Assembly: GCA_024762925.1 (NCBI GenBank)
Contig: JANTGM010000007.1
Span: 39,842 to 103,841, forward strand
Reading direction: 5' to 3'
Origin: Kofleriaceae bacterium
GTDB taxonomy: Bacteria > Myxococcota_A > Polyangia > Haliangiales > Haliangiaceae
Length of the DNA stretch: 64,000 nucleotides
Shown here: positions 26,440 through 34,338 of the stretch, one piece after another
Layout: each line of letters begins with the position of its first letter
How positions within the stretch are numbered: position 1 is the stretch's first letter
Notes under the pieces: generated by a model
Databases searched by the model: none
Told to the model about the DNA's origin: nothing
Seen by the model: the letters and a program-made list of their open reading frames with translations, nothing else
Made by a program: the position numbers and the translations under genes

Positions 26440-27645
26440 GTGAGCGTGACCTCCTCTAACACAGCTTTCGCCGGAATTCTTCTACGAGTTTCGACAGTGC
26501 CAGCACTCCGTATGGCGGCCCCAGCGGTGCTCATTGTGCTTGTTGTTGCGTTTGGCTTTCACGGTGAGTCCACGCTTACATTACGCGAACTTGGAGGCTT
26601 GTATGTGGGTACGTCAGAGCTTCGAACCGGTGTGTTGGTGCTCTGGGCATTGGTGATGGCGCCCGCCGCTCGCCTTGCTTTGATGGCAGAGGGGCTCACC
26701 TATCTGCGCTGGTTGCCACTTCCCCGATCACTGATTCTCCTTCATTTTCTTGGCCTGTTGGCGCTCTTGCACCTAGTGCCCGTGATCCCTCTCTTTGTTG
26801 CTGGTTTTCCGGCAGAGGGGATCGGCATGTGGCTTGCCCTAACTGGGATCGCCACATGCCTCTTGCCAGGAACACGAGGATTTGCCGATCAGCTTTTGCG
26901 GCTGGTAGGAGCTGCCACTGTGGTTGCCGCGGTTCACCTTGGTGCCTGGACGCTGGCCATGGGCGTTGGGCTAGCGCTCGCGACTGTACGTGTGATGCGG
27001 GCGTGGCAAATCGCCCCCGAACACAGTCACTGGCGCAGCCAAAAACGATGGCTCTTTGGCGGTACTTGGCTTTCTCTTACAAGCGCTCAGCTGTTGCATG
27101 TCTGGCGAAGCGAAGCCGCAATGCTGTCGAGAACACTATTGATTTCCGCGCTCGGAATTTCTCTGATTCCGCTCGTCACGAAAGCGAACCAGGGCTACCT
27201 CTCCGAGGGTTCACTTCTCGTCACAAGCACACCGACGATTGCAGCGGTATCAATCATGCTTGCACTGGCGCTCAAGCGAGCCCGGCGGCAGCTCGATTGG
27301 GTCTTGCGATCGCTGGGAGTTTCTCTTACAAGCGAGCGTACCGTTTCTCTGGCACTCATTGTTACCGGAGGCGGCCTTGTAGCGCTGACGATGGGAGCTC
27401 TTGTCGCTGCCCCGGCATCACACATCGTGGCCTTGTTGGTTCATACGACAGCCTGTGCGCTGTTCGCGCTGGGCATCAGCTCACGCTCACAGGAGGAAAT
27501 ACGCAGCGTCAGCGCCACTTTGGCGATGGCGCTGTTTGCCATGTTCATCATTGGTCTGGGTGGACGTGTCATGCTTGGTGCCGAGCTCGGGATTGGGCTC
27601 CTCGTAGCAGGACGTGTGCTCTTGCGGGACGTAAGCGATGCTTGA
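26440..27645 (+). CDS. ABC exporter permease-like membrane protein
   Basis: Encodes 401 residues from GTG at 26440. It is almost entirely hydrophobic, with roughly ten predicted membrane helices (LIVLVVAFGF, LILLHFLGLLALLHLVPVI, AALSIMLALAL-type segments). No substrate-binding or ATPase motif is seen. Its last 8 bases overlap the start of an ABC ATPase gene, so the two make one transporter, probably an ABC-2-like exporter of unknown cargo. It diverges from obgE with 11 bp between start codons, so the two promoters must lie inside each other's coding starts or overlap completely. Confidence 0.75.
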   Translation: MSVTSSNTAFAGILLRVSTVPALRMAAPAVLIVLVVAFGFHGESTLTLRELGGLYVGTSELRTGVLVLWALVMAPAARLALMAEGLTYLRWLPLPRSLILLHFLGLLALLHLVPVIPLFVAGFPAEGIGMWLALTGIATCLLPGTRGFADQLLRLVGAATVVAAVHLGAWTLAMGVGLALATVRVMRAWQIAPEHSHWRSQKRWLFGGTWLSLTSAQLLHVWRSEAAMLSRTLLISALGISLIPLVTKANQGYLSEGSLLVTSTPTIAAVSIMLALALKRARRQLDWVLRSLGVSLTSERTVSLALIVTGGGLVALTMGALVAAPASHIVALLVHTTACALFALGISSRSQEEIRSVSATLAMALFAMFIIGLGGRVMLGAELGIGLLVAGRVLLRDVSDA

Positions 27646-28252
27646 GCTTCAGAATATTTCCAAACGACTTGGTCACACCCACGCCGTTCGTGAGATTTGC
27701 CTATCCGTCGAAGACGGGCAACGAGTGGCGATTTCTGGACCAAACGGAGCGGGTAAATCGACACTCTTGCGCATGATTGCTGGTGTAATCGAACCGGATC
27801 GAGGCTCGATTTTGTGGAACAGCGCTGATCTGAGAGGACCGCAACGTCGACATATTGGCTACGTACCAGAGGGCGCCAATCCTCCCGAGCACCTCTCCGT
27901 TGCTGAGCTGCTACACCTCATCGCCGCAACCAAGCAATGTGAGCCATGTAGCCGCACACTCGTGGAGCGACTTGAGGTCGTGCAGCTGCTTGGTGCTCGA
28001 ATCTCCGAACTTTCCCTAGGACAGAGACGCAGGGCATGTTTGGCAGCAGCGCTCACGGGGAACCCAGAGTTGCTACTTCTCGATGAACCCACAAACGGAC
28101 TCGATCCCAAAGCCATTGCCAATCTCGTAGAGATACTCACCGAAGATGATACCCGCACGGTGATCATGGTGACTCACGATCAGAACTTTGCTGAGGCGGT
28201 GGCAACGCGACGAATTGCGATGGAAGCTGGCCGAGCCTCGGAGGCACCCTAG
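27638..28252 (+). CDS. ABC transporter ATP-binding protein
   Basis: Encodes 204 residues. Walker A is GPNGAGKST, the signature is LSLGQRR, Walker B is LLLLDEPTNGLDP, and the switch His is in MVTHDQ. It is a single short nucleotide-binding domain, as used with ABC-2 exporters, and energises the permease encoded immediately upstream (8-bp overlap). The C-terminus is short, with no extra regulatory domain. Confidence 0.93.
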   Translation: MLELQNISKRLGHTHAVREICLSVEDGQRVAISGPNGAGKSTLLRMIAGVIEPDRGSILWNSADLRGPQRRHIGYVPEGANPPEHLSVAELLHLIAATKQCEPCSRTLVERLEVVQLLGARISELSLGQRRRACLAAALTGNPELLLLDEPTNGLDPKAIANLVEILTEDDTRTVIMVTHDQNFAEAVATRRIAMEAGRASEAP

Positions 28253-28347
28253 AGTCAGGAGACGCCCGATCTGATGCTGTTCGTCTAGCAGTACGTGCGA
28301 GACAAGGACAAGAGAGCCTTCGATCCTGCAGAAACTCCAAGCAACGC

Positions 28348-28379
28348 AAAAAAGCCAGTACCCACTAGGGTCTGGCTTT
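28348..28379 (-). terminator. Intrinsic terminator of the rplU-rpmA transcript
   Basis: AAAGCCAG at 28351-28358 pairs with CTGGCTTT at 28372-28379. Read on the minus strand the stem is followed by TTTTTTGCG, 38 bp after the rpmA stop. This is a good rho-independent terminator, which separates the ribosomal-protein genes from the exporter and obgE. Confidence 0.75.
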
Positions 28380-28417
28380 CTGCGAAGATGATGCGGAGCC
28401 GATGGCTCCAAATCGGA

Positions 28418-28675
28418 TTAGCTAGCAGGTACGACTGCTACGCGCTTCTTTGAGCGGCCGTAGCGTTGGAACTCAACCGTTCCGTCACAAAGCGCGAAGA
28501 GCGTCCAGTCTTTGCCGGTACCGACGTTATCGCCGGGGTAGATCTTGGTGCCGCACTGGCGAACAAGAATGTTGCCGGCCTTGACTGCTTGCCCACCTGC
28601 GCGCTTGACGCCGCGCATCTTTGGGTTGGAGTCACGACCGTTGCGGGTAGAACCCTGTCCTTTTTTATGTGCCAT
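28418..28675 (-). CDS. rpmA: 50S ribosomal protein bL27
   Basis: Encodes 85 residues. It begins [20 protein letters not shown], the standard bL27 N-terminus that reaches the peptidyl-transferase centre, and contains [20 protein letters not shown]. The length is normal. It lies 31 bp behind rplU in the conserved order. Unlike Firmicutes bL27 there is no cleavable N-terminal extension. Confidence 0.98.
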   Translation of the reverse strand: MAHKKGQGSTRNGRDSNPKMRGVKRAGGQAVKAGNILVRQCGTKIYPGDNVGTGKDWTLFALCDGTVEFQRYGRSKKRVAVVPAS

Positions 28676-28706
28676 GATAAACCTCTATCTAAGCGTGTAT
28701 TGCCCC

Positions 28707-29021
28707 TTATGGAGCAACCACCTCGTTGATCTTAATGGACGTGTAGAGCTGACGATGCCCGTATCGGCGTCGATAGTTCTGGCGGCGCTGGAGCTTAAAG
28801 ACAATGACCTTTTGGTCTTTGCCTTGCTCAACGATTTCAGCTTTGACGCTGGCACCTTTGACCATGGGGCGACCAATTTCGAGCTTGTCTTCGTCGCTCA
28901 CTAGGAGGACGTCCTCGAATTGGACTGAATCGCCATTCTCGCCTGGAAGCTTTTCCACGCTAAGGGTTTGGCCGGGTTCTACGCGGTATTGTTTACCGCC
29001 TGTTTGGATAACAGCGTACAT
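28707..29021 (-). CDS. rplU: 50S ribosomal protein bL21
   Basis: Encodes 104 residues. It starts [20 protein letters not shown], diagnostic of bL21, and ends with the basic [20 protein letters not shown] segment that binds 23S rRNA. It is the first gene of a two-gene operon with rpmA, and is preceded by a clear sigma-70-type promoter. Confidence 0.98.
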   Translation of the reverse strand: MYAVIQTGGKQYRVEPGQTLSVEKLPGENGDSVQFEDVLLVSDEDKLEIGRPMVKGASVKAEIVEQGKDQKVIVFKLQRRQNYRRRYGHRQLYTSIKINEVVAP

Positions 29022-29057
29022 CGCACTCTCCGCAAGGGTCTAAAATTAAGAATCGGC

Positions 29058-29085
29058 AGTCTAGTCGTGAGTGGGCTTGGGTCAA
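29058..29085 (-). promoter_or_regulatory. Sigma-70-type promoter of rplU-rpmA
   Basis: On the minus strand TTGACC (29085-29080) and TAGACT (29063-29058) are separated by 16 bases. Transcription would start about 30 bases before the rplU ATG. Confidence 0.6.
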
Positions 29086-29229
29086 GCTATTTTCCTTGTG
29101 ATCAGCAATCCGGATAGGTCTTTTAAGAAAAGCCACCTATGCATCAGTTCTGGTAGTTGCCACAGAACCCTGGTCTGGGTTCTCTGAAGGTTGCTACTTC
29201 CTCTGCAAACAGCTGCCAACTACCTGCAA

Positions 29230-30678
29230 TTACGTATCTAGCCGAGCCCGTAGCAGCTGGTTCACCATCTTTGGGTTCGCTTTGCCACCTGTCGCCTTCA
29301 TGACTTGGCCAACAAAGAAGCCCAACAGCTTCTGATTTCCCTCTCGGTAGCCCTGAACCTGCTTCGGGTTGTTGTCGAGCAGTTCATCCACAATCGCCTC
29401 CAAAGCACTGCTGTCAGTAATCTGCCCAAGCCCTTCCCGCTCAACGATGTCCTTTGCCTCGTCTGGACTCTCCATCATCCTCGCCAAGATCCCCTTCGCG
29501 ATCTTGCCACTAATGGTGTCATCAGCGATCAGCTTCAGGAGCCCAGCTAGGCGAGCGGGCTCTAGGGGCGAATCGCCAATGCTCTTGCCAAGACGTCCAA
29601 GTTCCGCAAGCAGTGCGCCACTCACCCAGTTGGCTGCGAGCTTGGCGTTGCTCTTACCAAGAGACGCGAGGGTGGCATCGTAATATGCGAGCAACCTGCG
29701 CTCCGACGAAAGCTGCTCTGCATCGGCGGCAGCAAGGCCAAGCGCAATGAGTCGCGCACGAGCATCGAGAGGTAGCTCGGGCAGCTCGCTTCGAATCTGC
29801 TCGATCGTCGCATCGCTAACTTCGAGAGGTGGCAGGTCCGGATCGGGAAAATACCGATAGTCGAGCGCTTCTTCTTTGCCGCGCATGCTCCGCGAACGAC
29901 CTGCATCCGCATCCCACAGCCGCGTCTCTTGCACAATCGTTTCACCAGCTTCGAGTGCGCGAATCTGGCGGGCAATTTCGTGTTCGATCGCCTGCTGCAC
30001 AAACTTAAAGGAGTTGATGTTCTTTAGCTCGGTGCGGGTTCCAAACGCCTCTCGTCCACGGGGACGAATCGATACATTGGCATCACAGCGAAGGTGGCCC
30101 TTTTCCATGTCGCCCTCGGAAACGCCAAGGAAGCGCACGATCTGGCGCAAGCTGCGCATGTAGTCAGCGGCTTCGGTCGCCGAGCGGAGCACAGGCTCAC
30201 TCACCACTTCGCACAGCGCAACGCCAGCACGGTTTAGATCGACGAGTGAGCGAGCACCGGCATGGTTGTTCTTGCCAGCGTCGTTCTCCAAGTGAATCCG
30301 CGTGAGGGCGATTTCCTTGCGGACGCCGTCTTCGAGAATTGGCACGGAGCCGCCAGCGCAGATTGGCTCGTCGTACTGCGAGATTTGGTAGCCTGCAGGC
30401 TGGTCTGGGTAGAAATAGTGTTTTCGCGCAAACCGCGAGTGTTTGGCGATTGTGCAGCCCAAGGCCAGACCTAGACGCATCGCAAGGCGCAAGCCTTCTT
30501 CGTTGAACACAGGAAGCGAGCCCGGAAGCGCAAGCACCGTTGGATCGGTGAGGCTGTTGGGGGCCGCCCCATATTGCACCGCCGATGCTGAGAAGGCCTT
30601 CGACTTTGTCGCGAGCTGAACGTGTACTTCCAGGCCGATGACCGCTTCCCACTTCTCGTTTGACAACATGGCGCTCAT
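29230..30678 (-). CDS. gatB: Asp/Glu-tRNA amidotransferase subunit B
   Basis: Encodes 482 residues from ATG at 30678, whose ATGA overlaps the gatA stop. The N-terminal kinase-like domain begins WEAVIGLEVHVQL and contains ALPGSLPVFNE, KHYFYPDQPAGYQISQYDEP and DLNRAGVALCEVVSEP, all GatB hallmarks. The C-terminal YqeY-like tRNA-binding tail is present. With GatA and GatC it converts Glu-tRNA(Gln) and/or Asp-tRNA(Asn) to the amidated forms. It is the last gene of gatC-gatA-gatB. Confidence 0.97.
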   Translation of the reverse strand: MSAMLSNEKWEAVIGLEVHVQLATKSKAFSASAVQYGAAPNSLTDPTVLALPGSLPVFNEEGLRLAMRLGLALGCTIAKHSRFARKHYFYPDQPAGYQISQYDEPICAGGSVPILEDGVRKEIALTRIHLENDAGKNNHAGARSLVDLNRAGVALCEVVSEPVLRSATEAADYMRSLRQIVRFLGVSEGDMEKGHLRCDANVSIRPRGREAFGTRTELKNINSFKFVQQAIEHEIARQIRALEAGETIVQETRLWDADAGRSRSMRGKEEALDYRYFPDPDLPPLEVSDATIEQIRSELPELPLDARARLIALGLAAADAEQLSSERRLLAYYDATLASLGKSNAKLAANWVSGALLAELGRLGKSIGDSPLEPARLAGLLKLIADDTISGKIAKGILARMMESPDEAKDIVEREGLGQITDSSALEAIVDELLDNNPKQVQGYREGNQKLLGFFVGQVMKATGGKANPKMVNQLLRARLDT

Positions 30679-32147
30679 GGCTGGCCTCCGAAGTTTGGAC
30701 GGCGGGTATGCCAGTCGGTTTGGCGTTGGTAGGCGGCAGCACACTGCAGAAGGGTTTCCTCTTGCATGGGAGCAGCGAGCAGTTGCAGCCCAATTGGCAT
30801 TCCGCTGTCATCAAAACCGCAGTTCATACTCAGGCCCGGAAGTCCTGCGAGGTTGCAACTCAGCGTGAAGACGTCGGCTTTGTACATATCGATAGGAGTC
30901 TTCTTGGCGCCAAAGGGAAACGCGGTTGTAGGGGCCGTTGGAGAGGCAATCACATCGACCTCGGCGAAGGCCTTTCGAAAGTCGTCTGCAATGAGAGTGC
31001 GCACCTGCTGGGCCTTCTTGTAATAGGCATCGTAGTACCCTGCGCGAAGGGCAAACGTGCCCAGCATGATGCGGGTCTTAACTTCTGCACCAAACCCAGC
31101 GCCGCGGGTCTTCTCATACATATTCTGAAGCGCTTCTTCGTTGCCTTTGCGCTTGCCATAACGAACGCCATCAAAGCGGGCAAGGTTGGATGAAGCCTCT
31201 GCCGTTGCAAGCAGGTAGTAGGTTGGAAGCGAGTACCTCGTGTGCGGCAGAGAAATCCGCCGTACTTCGGCACCAGCGGATTCGAGTTCGGCAATGGCTG
31301 CAGCAACAGCTGCGCTTACGGCTGTGTCAACGTCTTCGCCCTCCATCTCCTTCGCGATGCCGATGACAAGCCCCTTGACGTCGCGCTTGCAAGCCGCTTG
31401 GTAGGCGGGCACAGGCTCGGTAGAACAGGTTGCATCCAAGATGTCGCCACCTGCGATCACTTCGAGCATGAGTGCGGCATCTTCGGCGCAGGTTGCCAAT
31501 GGACCGATCTGGTCGAAGGAGGAAGCATAGGCAATGAGCCCATGCCGAGAGACCCGCCCGTACGTGGGTTTTAGGCCGACCAACCCACAAAACGAGGCGG
31601 GTTGACGAATCGATCCACCTGTATCTGTGCCGAGAGACATTGCGCATAGCGAAGCCGATACGGCAGCTGCACTGCCTCCGGAGGATCCACCTGGGACTCG
31701 GCCTAGATCCCATGGATTTTTGCAGGGCCTGAATGCCGAGTGCTCATTTGATGATCCCATCGCAAACTCGTCGAGGTTGAGTTTGCCCAGAATCACCGCC
31801 CCAGCACTGCGAAGTTTTCTTACGACCGAACCCTCGTAGGGCGGCACCCAACCTTCAAGGATCTTCGAGCCTGCTGTGGTTTCGAGACTCTCGGTAACAA
31901 GCAGATCCTTGAGCGCGATGGGCACACCTGCAAGCGGCCCCACCGAGTCCCCAGCACAAACCGCTGCGTCCACCGCATGGGCTTGTGCGCGTGCACCTTC
32001 ATGATCAACTCGGAGGTACGAGCCAAGGTCAGCGTCGTTGGCGTCAATTCGGGCCAGATATGCATCACAAAGCTCTGTGGCGGAGACTGTCTTCTCTGCA
32101 ATGCGCCTTGCTTGCTCGCTCGCGGATAGGCTCAGGAGTTCACTCAT
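30675..32147 (-). CDS. gatA: Asp/Glu-tRNA amidotransferase subunit A
   Basis: Encodes 490 residues of the amidase-signature family. The catalytic Lys is in GVPIALKDLL, the cis-Ser in GGSSGGSAAAV and the nucleophile Ser in GTDTGGSIRQPA. It releases ammonia from glutamine for GatB. Full length, coupled by ATGA overlaps both to gatC before it and to gatB after it. Confidence 0.97.
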   Translation of the reverse strand: MSELLSLSASEQARRIAEKTVSATELCDAYLARIDANDADLGSYLRVDHEGARAQAHAVDAAVCAGDSVGPLAGVPIALKDLLVTESLETTAGSKILEGWVPPYEGSVVRKLRSAGAVILGKLNLDEFAMGSSNEHSAFRPCKNPWDLGRVPGGSSGGSAAAVSASLCAMSLGTDTGGSIRQPASFCGLVGLKPTYGRVSRHGLIAYASSFDQIGPLATCAEDAALMLEVIAGGDILDATCSTEPVPAYQAACKRDVKGLVIGIAKEMEGEDVDTAVSAAVAAAIAELESAGAEVRRISLPHTRYSLPTYYLLATAEASSNLARFDGVRYGKRKGNEEALQNMYEKTRGAGFGAEVKTRIMLGTFALRAGYYDAYYKKAQQVRTLIADDFRKAFAEVDVIASPTAPTTAFPFGAKKTPIDMYKADVFTLSCNLAGLPGLSMNCGFDDSGMPIGLQLLAAPMQEETLLQCAAAYQRQTDWHTRRPNFGGQP

Positions 32148-32449
32148 TTGTTGCTCCCCGGTGGAAGAATCGCGGGAACGTCAAAGCAATCTTCTGTGCG
32201 CTCTGGACTTGCTGCAAACACCTCTTCAACAGCAAGGCTCTCGCAAACCTCATCGCTTCGCAGATGCCCAATCGTGCCAAGAACGTGCGTCATTGGCTGG
32301 ACGCCCGTCGTGTCCACCTCGGCCAAGGCATCCATATGCTCGAGAATGCTTTCCAGATCGCGCTTGAGCGTTTCGACCTCAGAGTCTGAAAGTGCCAGCC
32401 GTGAAAGCTCTCCCAAGCTGCGAATCTCTTCTTCGGTGACCCTGCTCAT
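32144..32449 (-). CDS. gatC: Asp/Glu-tRNA amidotransferase subunit C
   Basis: Encodes 101 residues from ATG at 32449; the open frame extends upstream but lacks a good start. It shows the GatC pattern VTEEEIRSLGELSRLALSDS, then a helical LESILEHMDALAEVDT with GVQPMTH, and ends with the FDVPAIL tail that wraps GatA. It stabilises the GatAB complex and is the first gene of gatCAB. Confidence 0.93.
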   Translation of the reverse strand: MSRVTEEEIRSLGELSRLALSDSEVETLKRDLESILEHMDALAEVDTTGVQPMTHVLGTIGHLRSDEVCESLAVEEVFAASPERTEDCFDVPAILPPGSNK

Positions 32450-32557
32450 GGGCCGCGACGGTATCACTCCTGAGCCGCAAAGGTGCCACTGTGAGCGAAA
32501 CCTGCCAACCGTCCTAGTTGCGAAATGGCGCAGGGCGCAAGAAAGTAGGTGAGAGGT

Positions 32558-32566
32558 TGCTATACT
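32558..32566 (+). promoter_or_regulatory. Extended -10 promoter of the PilZ-like gene
   Basis: TGCTATACT at 32558-32566 is an extended -10 element, 33 bases before the ATG, with no good -35 box. GCGCAGGG (32528-32535) and its inverted copy CCCTGCGC (32567-32574) flank it and could be an operator. Confidence 0.5.
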
Positions 32567-32598
32567 CCCTGCGCCCGCACTAGTGTCGAAGCCCTATC

Positions 32599-32859
32599 AT
32601 GACCGCCACCGTCCTCATCAACACCGACGATTGCAAAGGCGAATACACGATGTTCGATCTTCGCTCCCTCGACGAAGATGGTGCAGTGTTGGATGGCCCG
32701 CTCTATCTCGAAATCGGCGAAACACTTGAGCTGCGCGTAGAGAAGGGCGACAAGAGCATCGAGATCTTGGCAAGAGTTCACGCTGTGGATGACAAAGAGC
32801 CGAGCATGGTTGTGCGTTTTGTTGAGAAGGACCCGAACCTAGCCGACTTCATCAAGTAG
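32599..32859 (+). CDS. Minimal PilZ-like domain protein
   Basis: Encodes 86 residues. The strand order fits a PilZ barrel: FDLRSLDEDGAVL (position of the D/NxSxxG motif), LEIGETLELRVEKGD, IEILARVHAVD and MVVRFVEKD. The N-terminal RxxxR motif that clamps cyclic di-GMP is missing, so it is either a non-binding PilZ variant or a partner protein. It diverges from gatC and is followed by the broken coiled-coil gene 44 bp on. An internal ATG at 32650 is an alternative start. Confidence 0.55.
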   Translation: MTATVLINTDDCKGEYTMFDLRSLDEDGAVLDGPLYLEIGETLELRVEKGDKSIEILARVHAVDDKEPSMVVRFVEKDPNLADFIK

Positions 32860-32903
32860 AAACGCATTCTCACTGACGGCAACACCTACGAGAAGGAGAC
32901 GAG

Positions 32904-33499
32904 ATGTCAGACGCACTGGAGATTCGACTTGCCAACGCAAGAGCTGCCCTTGAAGAAAAGGAGTGGCTAGGAGTGGCTAGCAGAGAAACTCGTGGAAACG
33001 GGTGAGGAGTCACGGAGGCTGGATGACCGCGTCGATGAGCTAGAAGCGGTAGCCAAAAAGGAGCAGGACGATGTGGACAGCCTTGAGGGCTTTGGGCTCC
33101 AGAGTGTCTCTGCATGCGATGATTGGTGGCAAAGAAGCAAAGCTTGAGAAGGAGCGCGGTGAGGCAATTGCGGCGAAGCTCAAGCTCGAGGCGGCAAGAG
33201 CCGAGCTGGCAGAGGTGCGACAACGCATTGCAAAGCTGCGACAACTCATCGAAGAACTCGGTGACGTAAACGCCGCTGATTGGTTTATCGACGGTTTGGC
33301 GGCCGACATTTTTGTACAAAGCAAGATCAGTGCGTCTTTGGAATCTGTCGAGAAAACCCAAATGCAAGTGCAAGGTGTGCTTGAGGAATTGAAGCCCAGC
33401 CAGAAGATGATCCAAGATGAACTCGTAGGTCTGAAAGCAACGATGCGAGAGATGTTGGAGGCGCAATCGCCAACGTTTCTCCTGTCGACGGCTGGGTGA
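32904..33499 (+). pseudogene. Frameshifted coiled-coil gene
   Basis: Three frames join into one plausible coiled-coil protein of about 198 residues. GAGGAGACGAG precedes ATG 32904, which starts MSDALEIRLANARAALEEKE. A 10-bp tandem duplication (GAGTGGCTAG at 32961-32970 and 32971-32980) shifts the frame into LAEKLVETGEESRRLDDRV and on to KKEQDDVDSLEGFGLQSV. A second +1 shift near 33108-33118 then leads to HAMIGGKEAKLEKERGEAI and a long helical end. The central 'GLQSV-x-HAMIGGKEAKLEKE' segment resembles a widespread uncharacterised coiled-coil family. It is either a recent pseudogene or carries two sequencing errors. Confidence 0.7.
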
Positions 33500-33529
33500 C
33501 GTGATTGCACCTAAGCCAGTTTGATGCCC

Positions 33530-34162
33530 CTAGCTCGCACCTTGATCTGGATGCGTTTCAACAAACGCACGATGAGCAGCGCAGTTTGCTGCAATGCCTG
33601 CGAGCTTTGGCATTGAATCGAGCGACATGGAAAACCCCTGAGCGTTGTAGATCTGCGGGTAGACGAAGATGTCCGCGAGACCAAAGCTATCGCCCAGGCA
33701 GTATGTGCCTGAGGTATCCGCAATGAGGCTCTCAATCGCCTGCAAGCCTCTCTCGATAGCCCCTACAGCCCAAGAGCGAGAGTCAGAGCCGCGCTCGTCA
33801 ACACGTTCGAGAACGCGTATATTTTGGAGTGGCTGAATCCCCGCGTTTACCATCTCCGCGATTTGCCTGGCGCGAGCGCGCTGCCAAGGATCGGATGGCA
33901 AGAGTGCGGGCTCTGGGTGCTGCTCTTCAAGGTATTCGATGATGGCCATCGACTGTCCTAGGTACCGAGGTGTTGCGCCATCGGAGACCACAAGCGTAGG
34001 AACCTGTTTCATCGGATTTCGGGACTTGTAGTCTGGTTCGTCTTGGGCCATCCCAGCGCGCGAGATATCGACGAGCTCAAGCTCTACATCGAGATTCTTT
34101 GCTGCAAGGGCAGCGCGAACACGCCATGAACACGAGCTGCGCCAGTAGTGGTAGAGCTTCAT
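33530..34162 (-). CDS. maiA: Zeta-class glutathione transferase / maleylacetoacetate isomerase
   Basis: Encodes 210 residues. The N-terminal thioredoxin-fold segment MKLYHYWRSSCSWRVRAALA carries the SSCSWRVR signature of zeta GSTs. NPMKQVPTLVV supplies the cis-Pro and SMAIIEYLEE the glutathione-binding Ser. The C-terminal helical domain is complete (YCLGDSFGLADIFVYPQIYN). It isomerises maleylacetoacetate to fumarylacetoacetate in tyrosine breakdown, or a related substrate. No hmgA or fahA is adjacent; a fumarylacetoacetase-family gene lies 18 kb away. Confidence 0.88.
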   Translation of the reverse strand: MKLYHYWRSSCSWRVRAALAAKNLDVELELVDISRAGMAQDEPDYKSRNPMKQVPTLVVSDGATPRYLGQSMAIIEYLEEQHPEPALLPSDPWQRARARQIAEMVNAGIQPLQNIRVLERVDERGSDSRSWAVGAIERGLQAIESLIADTSGTYCLGDSFGLADIFVYPQIYNAQGFSMSLDSMPKLAGIAANCAAHRAFVETHPDQGAS

Positions 34163-34338
34163 GAATGAAACTCTAGTGCCAGATGCCTTGCTTTCGCCAA
34201 TTGACGACTCGCAAAGTGTATCTCGCGTCCACCTTAGATTCGCAATAGGGACTCACGAGTGCCCCCAAGGAAGCGCGACTGCGACATCACCGAGAAGGAT
34301 ATTGGTTGAGATGTGGTTGGGGCCACTACTGGCACTCG

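Noticed and set aside
29152..29224. Nested inverted repeats (GGTAGTTG/CAACTACC and AGAACCC/GGGTTCT) between rplU and gatB
   Set aside because: Could be a gatB transcript-end structure, but stems are short and there is no T-run; not firm enough to list as a feature.
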